Shown: piece by piece, positions 17,360 to 25,780 of the stretch | Numbering within the stretch: the first letter of the stretch is position 1 | Layout: each line of letters opens with the position of its first letter | Source: Candidatus Lokiarchaeota archaeon | Lineage (GTDB): Archaea; Asgardarchaeota; Thorarchaeia; Thorarchaeales; Thorarchaeaceae | Direction: 5' to 3' | Length of the DNA: 64,000 nt | Assembly: GCA_014730275.1 (NCBI GenBank) | Contig: WJIL01000084.1 | Span: 42,097-106,096 of the forward strand | Position numbers and translations under genes: made by a program | The notes under the pieces: generated by a model | What the model was told of the DNA's origin: nothing | Seen by the model: only the letters and a program-made list of their open reading frames with translations | The model's database searches: none

Positions 17360-17710
17360 ATGAGTGAAGACATGAAGCTGATTTTCCGGAGTAACGTTAC
17401 AGGCTCTGGGGTACCAGTTGTGCATTATCAGTGCGATTTTCTGGATAAAGGAGGTCATACGGACCCGACAAAAGGAGCGAAATGGATGCCCCAGGATACC
17501 ACACCACTGTTGTTCTCCGCAGAGAAAGCCGCTGAGGAGCTTGGTTGCCAGCTAATGGTTGTCGATGTCAATGGGCTTGGATTCATGGAGAAACTGAAAG
17601 AGCGGCTGTCTGGAAACCCCATTCCACGGCTTGTGATTGGATCTCGTACAGTAACAGGATTTCCTACGAAGAAGGAAATCGTAAAGATATATCGAGAAGT
17701 CTGCAAGTAA
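17360..17710 (+). CDS. Small thioredoxin-fold-like protein without CxxC
   Basis: 116 residues from the ATG at 17360, chosen because GGTGA lies five bases before it; a GTG three codons upstream is less likely. The C-terminal half resembles the end of a thioredoxin or glutaredoxin fold: a cis-Pro-like NPIPRLVIGSRTVTGFPTKKEI followed by a final helix. The usual N-terminal CxxC is missing; cysteines occur singly at YQCDF, LGCQL and near the end. A redox function is therefore doubtful. It stands alone between the tRNA locus and the NYN gene. Confidence 0.6.
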   Translation: MSEDMKLIFRSNVTGSGVPVVHYQCDFLDKGGHTDPTKGAKWMPQDTTPLLFSAEKAAEELGCQLMVVDVNGLGFMEKLKERLSGNPIPRLVIGSRTVTGFPTKKEIVKIYREVCK

Positions 17711-17945
17711 CGGTATCGCCCCCTCTCTTTGGAATGTCATCTCCGTTGGTAATCCAACATGTTGCTATTCGTTTCCTATGCCGAGTCACCTATAAGTGCG
17801 GGTTAGCCGGACAACCACGAGGGGGATATCAGTCCTCAGAGGTCACCACCAAAAAGGGCTCTTCTCCTCAGAGTCAGAAAGTATAATTGGAGTCTTTAGT
17901 TTGATAGAACAGTCACATGATTCTTTAGCCACAGGTGACAATACC

Positions 17946-19283
17946 ATGAGTCCTGATACCAACAAGCCGAAAGCTGCCGTCTTCTGGGATGCTGAAAATG
18001 TTACTTCCGTACGAGACGAGCGCATAGCAGAAGGTTTCAAGAATTGGCTTGATGAGGTATACGACGCCGAAGTCAAATACGCATTTGCTGATTGGAACGG
18101 TCCGTATCAGGATGTGGGAAAGCGCCTGTATCGCATTGATTTTGATCTTATTCACGTTCCAGATGATTTGAAGGATAGTGCCGATTGTCAGATGGCCACC
18201 TATGTTGTGGACTGGCTCGTGCGCTCGCCTGAAACGGAATCGTTCATCTTGGTTTCATCAGATGCTGTGTTTGAGCCTCTGATGATTGCACTTCAGAAGC
18301 AAGGAAAGGACGTTGTTGTTGTCAGCAGTCCAATGATCACACGCCCCGAAACAGTGATTCGGTCAGATGAATACTTGGACATTGATTCGTTCCGTCCAGT
18401 TGCCTATGATTTAGAAGTAATCGGCGAGGAACACACAAAACAGCGTTCTCCCGAAGAACTACGAGCTATCGGCTTTAGGAGATTGCAGGAAACCATTGTC
18501 AGAATCAAAAAGCTGGGAAAGGCAACCTATCCCCGATATGTAGAAGCAGTAGTCAAGCATCTTAATCCAGAAATAGACATCACTCGATTGGGCTTCGACG
18601 ACTGGGGACAGCTCATTTCACAGGCTCTCATTGAGGAGCTTGTTGTGAAAGAAGGAGAGAAACCATATGCAGAGCTGAAGCTTCGGAAGTCGGTTGCTAA
18701 GCTGACCGAGGATCAGACTGATACGCTAGATGCAACCTTCGAGAGATTTAGAGAGCTTGTAGAATCAATGGCCAGCCAAAGTGATTACATGGGCATGGAA
18801 CGAGTTGTCCAAAAAGTCCGAAACGCTGGTATCGATTTCACAAAGCATGGCTACGATAAATTCGGTGATTTCGTGAGAGCAGCTGAAAGCCGCAATCTTG
18901 TACGCATAGAGCCTCAGGAAGGAAAACCTCCTGCAGTTAAACCAGTATATAGTGTGGAGCAAATGAAGAACTGGTACGAAAACAATGTCAAAGATTACTT
19001 TGGGTCGGGTGCGAAAGTTCCCCGTGATCGATATATCCAGCGAACTATCCAAATGCTCTACAAATATGATGTGAGTATCCATGAGATGGAGAAGTACTTG
19101 AAGGATAGCAACATTCAGCGTAAATATCAGCGCATCCTCAAAGCAAGTGGCCTGTCATTCATCCCACCGTATGAGCAGATAATAGTGAGCATACTATTTG
19201 GCAAGGGCTGGAGTTGTGAGGACGTTATTGATGTCGTCAACTCAGAATTGGAACCGCTAGGATACGCTGTTGAGTGTCCCTAG
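17946..19283 (+). CDS. NYN-domain putative RNase with OST-HTH (LOTUS) domains
   Basis: 445 residues from the ATG at 17946, preceded by GGTGA with seven bases spacing; the frame is open 50 codons further upstream but lacks a start signal there. Residues ~8-150 form a NYN (PIN-like) domain with the acidic residues expected for metal-dependent RNA cleavage: Asp15 (VFWDAENV), Asp80 (KDSADCQMA) and Asp106 (LVSSDAVFE). Two OST-HTH-like modules follow (~residues 165-240 and ~255-330), each with the pattern of a GFDDWGQL or GYDKFGDFV strand-turn, then a helical C-terminus. The combination resembles MARF1-type proteins and bacterial NYN-LOTUS proteins, which act on RNA. Confidence 0.85.
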   Translation: MSPDTNKPKAAVFWDAENVTSVRDERIAEGFKNWLDEVYDAEVKYAFADWNGPYQDVGKRLYRIDFDLIHVPDDLKDSADCQMATYVVDWLVRSPETESFILVSSDAVFEPLMIALQKQGKDVVVVSSPMITRPETVIRSDEYLDIDSFRPVAYDLEVIGEEHTKQRSPEELRAIGFRRLQETIVRIKKLGKATYPRYVEAVVKHLNPEIDITRLGFDDWGQLISQALIEELVVKEGEKPYAELKLRKSVAKLTEDQTDTLDATFERFRELVESMASQSDYMGMERVVQKVRNAGIDFTKHGYDKFGDFVRAAESRNLVRIEPQEGKPPAVKPVYSVEQMKNWYENNVKDYFGSGAKVPRDRYIQRTIQMLYKYDVSIHEMEKYLKDSNIQRKYQRILKASGLSFIPPYEQIIVSILFGKGWSCEDVIDVVNSELEPLGYAVECP

Positions 19284-19348
19284 GAAACATTCATAACTCT
19301 CGTTTAGTTTCATAATTGTATTAGTTCGTTTTAGAACAGAAGATGTCA

Positions 19349-19459
19349 GGGCCCGCGGAGCGAATAAGAGAAAGTAGGTTCCAACGGAGGCATCAAGCTT
19401 CCGCGGAGGTATTCGCGTGGTTAGGAGGGGAGATATGATTCTGCTCCGCATTGGGCCCC
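19349..19459 (-). ncRNA. Candidate structured non-coding RNA of unknown class
   Basis: Between two convergent genes lies a GC-rich block with nested stems: GGGCCC (19349-19354) with GGGCCC (19453-19458), GCGGAGC (19355-19361) with GCTCCGC (19443-19449), GCGAATA (19360-19366) with TATTCGC (19410-19416) and hairpin CGGAGG-CATCAAG-CTTCCG (19385-19403). The second and third stems share two bases, so they compete at the edge. On the minus strand a TATA element (TCTTATATCA, 19481-19490) lies about 25 bases before the first stem, the spacing expected for an archaeal transcript starting near 19460. The base TGACA follows the closing stem, reminiscent of an ACA box. It does not match 5S rRNA, SRP or RNase P RNA motifs I know. 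Confidence 0.5.
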
Positions 19460-19582
19460 GTATGACCTAACAGAGAAATTTGATATAAGACACACGTTGC
19501 CGGAAACGAAAGAATCTGATTTCCTAGTTCCACGTGACCAAGCAATAAGGCATATCATCTGAGAGAAGGGTTTTGACTCAAA

Positions 19583-19996
19583 TCAATAACCCCATTCCTG
19601 ACCCAATCTTTGTCTGTACCAACGCCTGCCTTTCTTAGTCAATGTATATTGATTCCCAGAATTCCTAATGAGCCCCCTGTCTTCCATAGTTTGGAGAGCA
19701 CCAAACAGGCTATCTTCTGAAGCATTTGTGGCGTTCACTAGGCTGGAGAAGTCCATTGAGCCGTTGCGCTTGAGACGCTGAGCGATTTCGAACTTCCCTA
19801 CCGATCTGGTTTCCTTACGGACGATGATATGACCGCAGTTGGTACAAAGAAGTTCACCCTTTCTTGAATCGTGAGCGACTTCTTTGCATCCGCAGATTGG
19901 GCAGGTTGCCTTGCTAAATCTTAGGCCTCGTTTATCTGCCATCTTTGGAACCAATTGTTTCACGTTTGGTTCCCTTGATAAAATTAGTGGATGCAC
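19583..19996 (-). CDS. Zinc-ribbon plus winged-helix protein, last gene of the SMC operon
   Basis: Up to 137 residues. A TFIIB-like zinc ribbon (CPICG at ~31-35, CTNCG at ~51-55) is followed by a compact helix-turn-helix (~residues 68-130, ending in TLTKKGRRWYRQRLG). The start is uncertain: GTG at 19996, GTG at 19963 or ATG at 19942. It begins one base after the ScpB stop, so it is very likely cotranscribed with the SMC genes. Possible roles are a DNA-binding accessory subunit of the complex or a regulator of the operon; neither is shown by sequence. Confidence 0.7.
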   Translation of the reverse strand: MHPLILSREPNVKQLVPKMADKRGLRFSKATCPICGCKEVAHDSRKGELLCTNCGHIIVRKETRSVGKFEIAQRLKRNGSMDFSSLVNATNASEDSLFGALQTMEDRGLIRNSGNQYTLTKKGRRWYRQRLGQEWGY

Positions 19997-19997
19997 A

Positions 19998-20510
19998 CTA
20001 TTTGCCGATATCTGTTTTTGTCAGCTTTCTGAAGAACGACTCATAGTCTATTTCGGAAGCCACTCTGTATCCTGGCCGAACCTTCTGATTTTCATCATCA
20101 AGCTGGGCGAAATCCAATTTTTCCAATTCACGCAAATCGGATTTTACACTGCGGAGCGACTTCTTCCTGAATTTCTTCACGCGTTGTATCGATACCCATC
20201 CCCCCTCTTGATAGGTAAGCGTCAGAACGACAAGAAGAGTGGCTGCCAGACGGTCGGGCAAATGTCCTTCAGTTATGGGAACTTCGATGTTCTCCTTTAT
20301 GTCAATGTAGAAGACGTGATGGATTGGGTCGTGCTTAATCTGCAAACCAAGTTTCGTTAGTTGTCGTTCCAGCTGACCAAGCTTCTTGAATAGAATGCTT
20401 CTGCCAGTCTCGTCGGGAAGTCCCATGCCATCCAGCATGTCTTGTACACCAGCTCCTTTGGGAACACCTGGTTGCGTGAGAAGTCTCATCAGGACCGCGA
20501 ACTCATTCAC
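19998..20510 (-). CDS. scpB: ScpB-like condensin subunit
   Basis: 170 residues with two winged-helix-like halves. The stretch HLPDRLAATLLVVLTLTYQEGGWVSIQRVKKFRKKSLRSVKSDLRELEKL-type region (~85-135) matches the second ScpB winged helix, although the protein is shorter and diverged from bacterial ScpB. Its ATG overlaps the kleisin stop by four bases. In the SMC-ScpAB complex ScpB dimers clamp the central part of the kleisin. Assigned mainly by context and fold pattern. Confidence 0.7.
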   Translation of the reverse strand: MNEFAVLMRLLTQPGVPKGAGVQDMLDGMGLPDETGRSILFKKLGQLERQLTKLGLQIKHDPIHHVFYIDIKENIEVPITEGHLPDRLAATLLVVLTLTYQEGGWVSIQRVKKFRKKSLRSVKSDLRELEKLDFAQLDDENQKVRPGYRVASEIDYESFFRKLTKTDIGK

Positions 20511-21151
20511 CGTTCTTCTATCTCCGTTTTTCTTACTTTCTCGCCATCGTACCCTAGAAGACCCCTTGATATCAAAAGAACTACGTAGAGAAATCTCCTG
20601 AGGAATTCATCCATGTTTGGGCTAGCAAGCAGCTCCTGTAAGCCAATTGGTTGATTTTCCGGGATTTTCTTCAGAAACTGGTTCAAATCTTCAATAGTTA
20701 CTGAGTCTTCCATTTCCATTTTCTTGTCTTCTGGTTCTGTAATTGAAGGTACTTGCTCTTCCTGTAGCATGCTTTCCTTCCTTGCTGCCATCATGTCTTG
20801 GATTCGCGAGAATGATTCCTGCATACAATCCACATCAAGCTGCGAATAAGTCACTGGCTGTCTGTATGAAATCAGCTTCGCCAGTTTCATCGGTTTGAGT
20901 ATTTTTATTCGGTTTACATAAACCTCAGGCGAAGCAAGAATCCTAGCAAGCTCCTGGATTCTGGTTGTTTTGTTTTCAAGTAATGTATTCAGGGTTTCAT
21001 CAACATCGATTTTTCGGGCAACAGCTGCTTCTAACTCTCGGAGACTTCTATAGGGCTTCTCTAGATTGATGGCTAGCGGATCTTGTTCGCCTATCTCTAC
21101 TTGACTGGCTAATTTCTGAACTGTTTTTTCGAGTTCGTCTATACCGGCCAT
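20507..21151 (-). CDS. scpA: ScpA-like kleisin
   Basis: 214 residues. The N-terminal half contains long helices (~20-60) and the RIKILKPMKLAKLISYR segment; the C-terminal ~60 residues (LQELLASPNMDEFLRRFLYVVLLISRGLLG) resemble the kleisin winged helix that binds the SMC head. A low-complexity acidic linker (~120-150) separates them, as is typical for kleisins. It starts two bases after the SMC stop and overlaps scpB. Role: bridging the two SMC heads of the chromosome-organising ring. Sequence similarity is weak, so context carries much of the call. Confidence 0.72.
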   Translation of the reverse strand: MAGIDELEKTVQKLASQVEIGEQDPLAINLEKPYRSLRELEAAVARKIDVDETLNTLLENKTTRIQELARILASPEVYVNRIKILKPMKLAKLISYRQPVTYSQLDVDCMQESFSRIQDMMAARKESMLQEEQVPSITEPEDKKMEMEDSVTIEDLNQFLKKIPENQPIGLQELLASPNMDEFLRRFLYVVLLISRGLLGYDGEKVRKTEIEER

Positions 21152-21153
21152 GT

Positions 21154-24100
21154 CTAAGCCACCTTCGGCTCATGGGATTTTAGAAATTCTGGCCCCTCAA
21201 TGATAACGGATGGTTCTGTCCCCTTTGGGGATACGACTCCAATTCTCTTGTCTGCATGTTTCAGAAGATAAGTAGTTTTGGCTGGTGTGAAGAGAATGAA
21301 CTGGCTACGCCTAGATGAGTCATAAAGAAGTTCACTGATCATCTCAGTATTGGTGGCATCAAGAAAGGTATCCACCTCATCTAAGGCATACACTGGACCT
21401 GGATTAAGGTCTTGAAGTGCCAGTATAAGGGCAAGAGCAATCAGAGAACGCTCACCACCAGATCCCGCACTCAGGCTTCTGAACTCTCCCTCCCTGATTC
21501 GAGTCTGAAAGGATACTCCGTAGTCCTCTCCGTCTTCGAGTGAGAACCTTACCTGACCAGCGAAAGAAACCGTTGAGAGAATGCTGTGGATTTTGCTTTC
21601 AATCTGCCGAAGCACATCTTTCATGCCTTCCTCATATTGAGCCCGAATAGCAGAAACTGTTTCTTCGGCTTCCTTCAAGTCAGATTTCGTTTCATGTACG
21701 CGAGCCTCCAGTGCATCAAGTCGTTTTCGTAGCTTCGATTCAGTATGAGCTACCGCCTCGGATACATCCTCATAATCATCAAGCCGATGTCGAGTCTTCA
21801 CAAGCTCCTCGGTCACAGTTTCATAATCTCTTAGCACATCTGGCTTGACTGATTCGGTAAGCTGTTTCTTGGCTTCTTTGAGCTCATCTCTCATGTTTTG
21901 TAGATGTCTCTTACTCTGCATCGTCTCTAGTTTGCTATCTCTGATTTGAAGATTGAGCTCTACAAGCCTCTCCCCAACCTCCTGTTGCTTATCTCTTGCT
22001 TCCTTAAGAGATGTCATGGTTGTTTTGTGTTTTTGCTCTAGTTCGCTTTTTCTTGCTCTCATCGCTTCTACTTTTTCTAGGAGCCCGGTTGTTTCCCTTT
22101 CAGACTCTGCAATTTCGTCTTTCAGCTGTTCTATACTCTCGGAATAGATGTTCCTATCATGATTCAGCTGCTCAAGTTCCTTTTGTAGCCCATCTGCTTT
22201 GTGTTGAGCTCGTTTCAATCTTGCATGGATGTCATTGATTTCCTTTCTTGTCCTTCTTCTCTTGCTTCTAAGAGCTGAACGCTGCGCCATCAGATTGCTC
22301 CGACCCGGAGGCTGGTTCAATTCAAGCTCCTTCAGTTCTCTCTCACTTTCTTTCAGGTCTGTTTGTATTTCGGCTTTTTCTTCTTCTACTGCCGCTATCC
22401 TTTCTTCGAGATCCTGGATATTCTCTCTCAGTTCATTCCGCTTTTCCCAGGTATTTCCCCACATGTGGACCTGCTCTATGAAGTCTACAATTTGGTCTCT
22501 TTGTTTCTTGAGTTCCTCGGACTCTTGTTCAAGCTGGACAAGCTTAGCATCCTTCTCTTGCAGTTCATCACGTAACAACTCTAATCGATCTTTCAACGGT
22601 GCCGTTGAAAGCAAACCTCTGTTCTCTTTTCGGGGGTAACTGATAACAGCATCAGTTTCAACATCGAAGAAACTGCCGTTCTGCGATACTGCTCCTACTT
22701 TCTGCTGAGATGCAACTTCTGATGCTGATTCCATATCACGGGTTACTGCGTAGCTACCGAATGCTCTACGGAATCTCCACAGCATATCATCAGATAGTCC
22801 AAGAAGTTCCCAGAGTTCTCCAAGTACCTGATCCGTACCATCAAATTCTATCTCAATAAGATCCTCTTGATTTTCAATATGTATGAGAGGAGCTGGTGCA
22901 TTTGATTGCTCCCGGATTTTCTGTAGAAGCTGATAATCAGTTCGTTCTTCCACAATGAACGCAAATGGCATATCTCCATGAAGAACCGAATCGAGTATTG
23001 TTGAAAACTCCTCTTCTGGTCGCAGGATTTCTATTATCGGACCAAAAACCTTCTCCAAACCATGTTTCTCAACGGATTGCTTGAATCTCCTGATAGAAGC
23101 TGGTATCCTCGCCGAGAACTCTGCAAGCTGAGTTTCTATACCATCAATCTCTTTCCGGATTGTGGCTGATTTGCTTCTAGTTTCAAACTGTTTCTCCTTG
23201 AGCTGATTGATTCTTGCTTCGATTAATCTTCTTTCCTTCCGAAGCCCCTCTTCATCTGTTTTCTCAAGCTTCGCCCATACTTCTTTCCATTTCTTCTCAA
23301 TGCTATCCAATTCTGCTTTCTCAACTTGTAGGCGTTCCATTAGACTCCTTGAGAGAACGTCCTTACCTTTGAGTTCAGTTTTTAGCGTTTTATACTCTCC
23401 ATGTACTCTTGCTCTCTTAGCATTCCATTCCGCGTATGCTGCCAATTTCTCTTCGATTTTATCTTGTTCAGATTCGATTTCATCGAGAGACTGTCGAAGC
23501 TCTTCTTCTCTGCTTTCATAGCTTTCAATGACGAGATTCTGATTGTCGAGCTGTTGTTCTACTGTATGCGCACGACTATTGCTTTTCTTGATTCGCTCTC
23601 TTAGTTCCTGAATCTCCTCAAGATTACTTTGGTTCTCCCCGTGGACCGCCTCCAATCGGTCCTCCTCTTGGTCAATTCGTGCTTCTAGTCTGGCCATCTC
23701 CATTTTCATATCATCTGTTTGCTCAGTCAAAGTACTTACTTTCTCGTCCAGACCTTCCTTTGTCTCCTTCATAATCTCTGACTGTTTAATCACCTTGCTT
23801 AGAGATGCATTCTTCTCTTCAAGGTCTCCTTGAAGTGACGCTATTTCTTCTTCCAAATGTTCAATTTTTGCCCAATTCAGCTCTTCCTGCAGTCTTCTCT
23901 TCTTCTTGAGCAAAACCCTCTTCTTTTCAAGCCTGTCGAGGTCATAACTAAGAAGATGGAGCTCATTTCGCACGGTTTCCGATTCACTCACTGCGGTCTC
24001 AAGTTTCTCTTTTGTTACTGATAGCCTTGAAACCTCTGCTTCAATTTTCTGTCGGAGCCTATTGAGCCCCGTTCCCTCTTCTATGAGCTTACGAACCTCA

Positions 24101-24534
24101 ACGGGATTCATGTTTCGTAGAGCATTGATACGCTCCTGTGGCATGAACACCAAATTGCTGTCCACATCAATATCGAAAGAATCCACGAGCATTCTGAGTT
24201 CTGAGGCTTTCACACGTTTCCCATCGATGTATGCTCTAGGAACTCTCCCCCTCGAAATTTTCCGAGTGAGAGTTCGTTTCTCTTTTCCAGAATCAACAGT
24301 GATTTCAACCTGCGCTGTTCTCGCACCATGACGAATGAAGTCACTCCACTTACTGTATCTTTTCTCTCTTTGATTGGAGCCCAGAGCAAATTTCATGGCA
24401 TGGAATATGGAGGTCTTCCCTGCCCCATTCGGTCCTACAACGACATTGAGTCCTGGATCAAGTTCTACCTCTCCCTCATAGAAGCTGAGGAAGTTCTTGA
24501 TAGATACCGAATGAATTCTCACCTCATCAGACAA
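21154..24534 (-). CDS. smc: SMC chromosome-segregation ATPase
   Basis: 1126 residues with the full SMC layout. The N-terminal head has Walker A GPNGAGKTS (~34-42) and a Q-loop region VFMPQERINALRNMNP. Two long coiled coils flank a hinge (~residues 480-620, including KVFGPIIEIL and the GDMPFAFIVEE stretch). The C-terminal head has the signature LSAGSGGERSLIALALILAL and Walker B PVYALDEVDTFLD. The signature is closer to Rad50-like spacing than the canonical LSGGE of SMC. It lies 17 bases after the AAA-like gene and two bases before scpA in one operon. Confidence 0.93.
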   Translation of the reverse strand: MSDEVRIHSVSIKNFLSFYEGEVELDPGLNVVVGPNGAGKTSIFHAMKFALGSNQREKRYSKWSDFIRHGARTAQVEITVDSGKEKRTLTRKISRGRVPRAYIDGKRVKASELRMLVDSFDIDVDSNLVFMPQERINALRNMNPVEVRKLIEEGTGLNRLRQKIEAEVSRLSVTKEKLETAVSESETVRNELHLLSYDLDRLEKKRVLLKKKRRLQEELNWAKIEHLEEEIASLQGDLEEKNASLSKVIKQSEIMKETKEGLDEKVSTLTEQTDDMKMEMARLEARIDQEEDRLEAVHGENQSNLEEIQELRERIKKSNSRAHTVEQQLDNQNLVIESYESREEELRQSLDEIESEQDKIEEKLAAYAEWNAKRARVHGEYKTLKTELKGKDVLSRSLMERLQVEKAELDSIEKKWKEVWAKLEKTDEEGLRKERRLIEARINQLKEKQFETRSKSATIRKEIDGIETQLAEFSARIPASIRRFKQSVEKHGLEKVFGPIIEILRPEEEFSTILDSVLHGDMPFAFIVEERTDYQLLQKIREQSNAPAPLIHIENQEDLIEIEFDGTDQVLGELWELLGLSDDMLWRFRRAFGSYAVTRDMESASEVASQQKVGAVSQNGSFFDVETDAVISYPRKENRGLLSTAPLKDRLELLRDELQEKDAKLVQLEQESEELKKQRDQIVDFIEQVHMWGNTWEKRNELRENIQDLEERIAAVEEEKAEIQTDLKESERELKELELNQPPGRSNLMAQRSALRSKRRRTRKEINDIHARLKRAQHKADGLQKELEQLNHDRNIYSESIEQLKDEIAESERETTGLLEKVEAMRARKSELEQKHKTTMTSLKEARDKQQEVGERLVELNLQIRDSKLETMQSKRHLQNMRDELKEAKKQLTESVKPDVLRDYETVTEELVKTRHRLDDYEDVSEAVAHTESKLRKRLDALEARVHETKSDLKEAEETVSAIRAQYEEGMKDVLRQIESKIHSILSTVSFAGQVRFSLEDGEDYGVSFQTRIREGEFRSLSAGSGGERSLIALALILALQDLNPGPVYALDEVDTFLDATNTEMISELLYDSSRRSQFILFTPAKTTYLLKHADKRIGVVSPKGTEPSVIIEGPEFLKSHEPKVA

Positions 24535-24551
24535 TGCTTCTCAATGACCTC

Positions 24552-25619
24552 CTATCTTCCTAACACTCTGCTTAATCGATCGCGTGTTTTCTTAGCCCTC
24601 AGAAGTCTGGTTAGTCTGTCCTCTGCTTCTCCTTGAAGCAGGAACGGATACTTGTTCAGAAATTGTTGTTCATCAGCTGAAAGTGGCATGCCTTTGTTCA
24701 GGTTTTCAATCACTTCTTGAGTCCGTACGTAATTATCTCCCACGGCCATCAAGTAGAGCTGATCCAGCAAGGAGTTGGGGTAAACTTCTTCTACATCCTC
24801 TAGCTGGGGCCTATACCCCCCCTCAATCTCTTTGAAGACAGCTTCTACCATCTGCGGTTGTCCCACTGGCAAAATTCTTGCTGCTTCGATTTTTCCCTCA
24901 AGCGTCACAGGGGCTTCTTGATTTTCTTCGCCTGGTTTTCTCAGAAGGAAGTATCCCACCAGATGCCGCAAATCCGAATAGCTCCAGCCTTCCGTAGCCT
25001 CAGCCACCGACTTAGGATCCAGATCTTCACGTTCGGCAAGCGTTGCTTCTAGGAATCTGATTCTATCTTCGGTTGTTGTTCTCTCAAATGTGTATGTTCT
25101 GTCAACAGAAGCTCTGATTTTCTTGTCAAGACGCCGTGGCATTGTTGTGCTACCAATGAATACAACTCTGTCTTGTGCCCAGTCAATTCGCGATAGCTGA
25201 GCGTTCAGGAGCGCGGCCTTATTTGTGGTATCTTCAGCAAAAATTTCCAGTTGCTCCAGAAAAATCAGACTGGGTTTGTTTCGAGCTGCAAATTCGAACA
25301 GCGTTCTCAGTACTAAGGGAATGTTAGCTTCCTTTGACAGAGCCTGAGAAAGCCTGAGGCTCACAATATTGGCCTCGATATTTAGAGCCACATTCTCAGC
25401 GAAACCTAGGAAATCCGTTCCTTCTCTTCCAATCAATAGTGCGGAGCCGGAAAACACCTTCACTCTGCGATTCAGGTCTTTTCCGATTCTTTGGTATTCT
25501 TTCAAACTGGTAATGAAGTCCTGAGATTCTTGAACTACGCTATACTGGCGAATCCTTTCGGAATCCACTTCTTCGTTTGGTAGGAAATCAATGACTTCGC
25601 CAATATCTTCTGTGCTCAT
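24552..25619 (-). CDS. Degenerate AAA-family protein, first gene of the SMC operon
   Basis: 355 residues with an AAA module of CDC48/FtsH type by pattern: Walker A position LLIGREGTDF (61-70) lacks the GKT, Walker B position SLIFLEQLE (117-125) replaces the DE pair, and a sensor-1-like VVFIGSTTMPRRLD (152-165) and a lid helix region follow. Loss of both Walker motifs predicts no ATP hydrolysis. The C-terminal ~120 residues are helical. As promoter-proximal gene of the smc-scpA-scpB operon it probably works with the condensin, for example as a structural or loading factor (inference). A TATA box lies at 25661-25670. Confidence 0.75.
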   Translation of the reverse strand: MSTEDIGEVIDFLPNEEVDSERIRQYSVVQESQDFITSLKEYQRIGKDLNRRVKVFSGSALLIGREGTDFLGFAENVALNIEANIVSLRLSQALSKEANIPLVLRTLFEFAARNKPSLIFLEQLEIFAEDTTNKAALLNAQLSRIDWAQDRVVFIGSTTMPRRLDKKIRASVDRTYTFERTTTEDRIRFLEATLAEREDLDPKSVAEATEGWSYSDLRHLVGYFLLRKPGEENQEAPVTLEGKIEAARILPVGQPQMVEAVFKEIEGGYRPQLEDVEEVYPNSLLDQLYLMAVGDNYVRTQEVIENLNKGMPLSADEQQFLNKYPFLLQGEAEDRLTRLLRAKKTRDRLSRVLGR

Positions 25620-25660
25620 AATACATACCCGGCGCTAACTCTTTTTGAACTCTCTCGCTG

Positions 25661-25670
25661 TATACTTAAT
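25661..25670 (-). promoter_or_regulatory. TATA box of the SMC operon
   Basis: ATTAAGTATA on the minus strand, about 42 bases before the ATG at 25619, placing transcription start near 25638. The 160-base gap also contains the divergent promoter for the MoxR-VWA genes. Confidence 0.45.
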
Positions 25671-25780
25671 ACCTTTGTAAATGGGTTGTCTTTTCGCGCC
25701 TTCTTTGCAGAACATGGTCACGAACAGAGCTATAACCATAGTAGCCATAAGCACATCTCATACTATTGGTGAATAGTGTA

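Noticed and set aside
19349..19459. 5S rRNA
   Set aside because: The CGGAAGC segment and size recall 5S, but the CCGAAC loop, loop E and the usual helix I/II arrangement are missing, and a 23S neighbour is absent.
23207..23604. Plus-strand genes over smc
   Set aside because: Long Ser/Leu/Phe-rich frames arise opposite the coiled-coil coding sequence; they are shadows.
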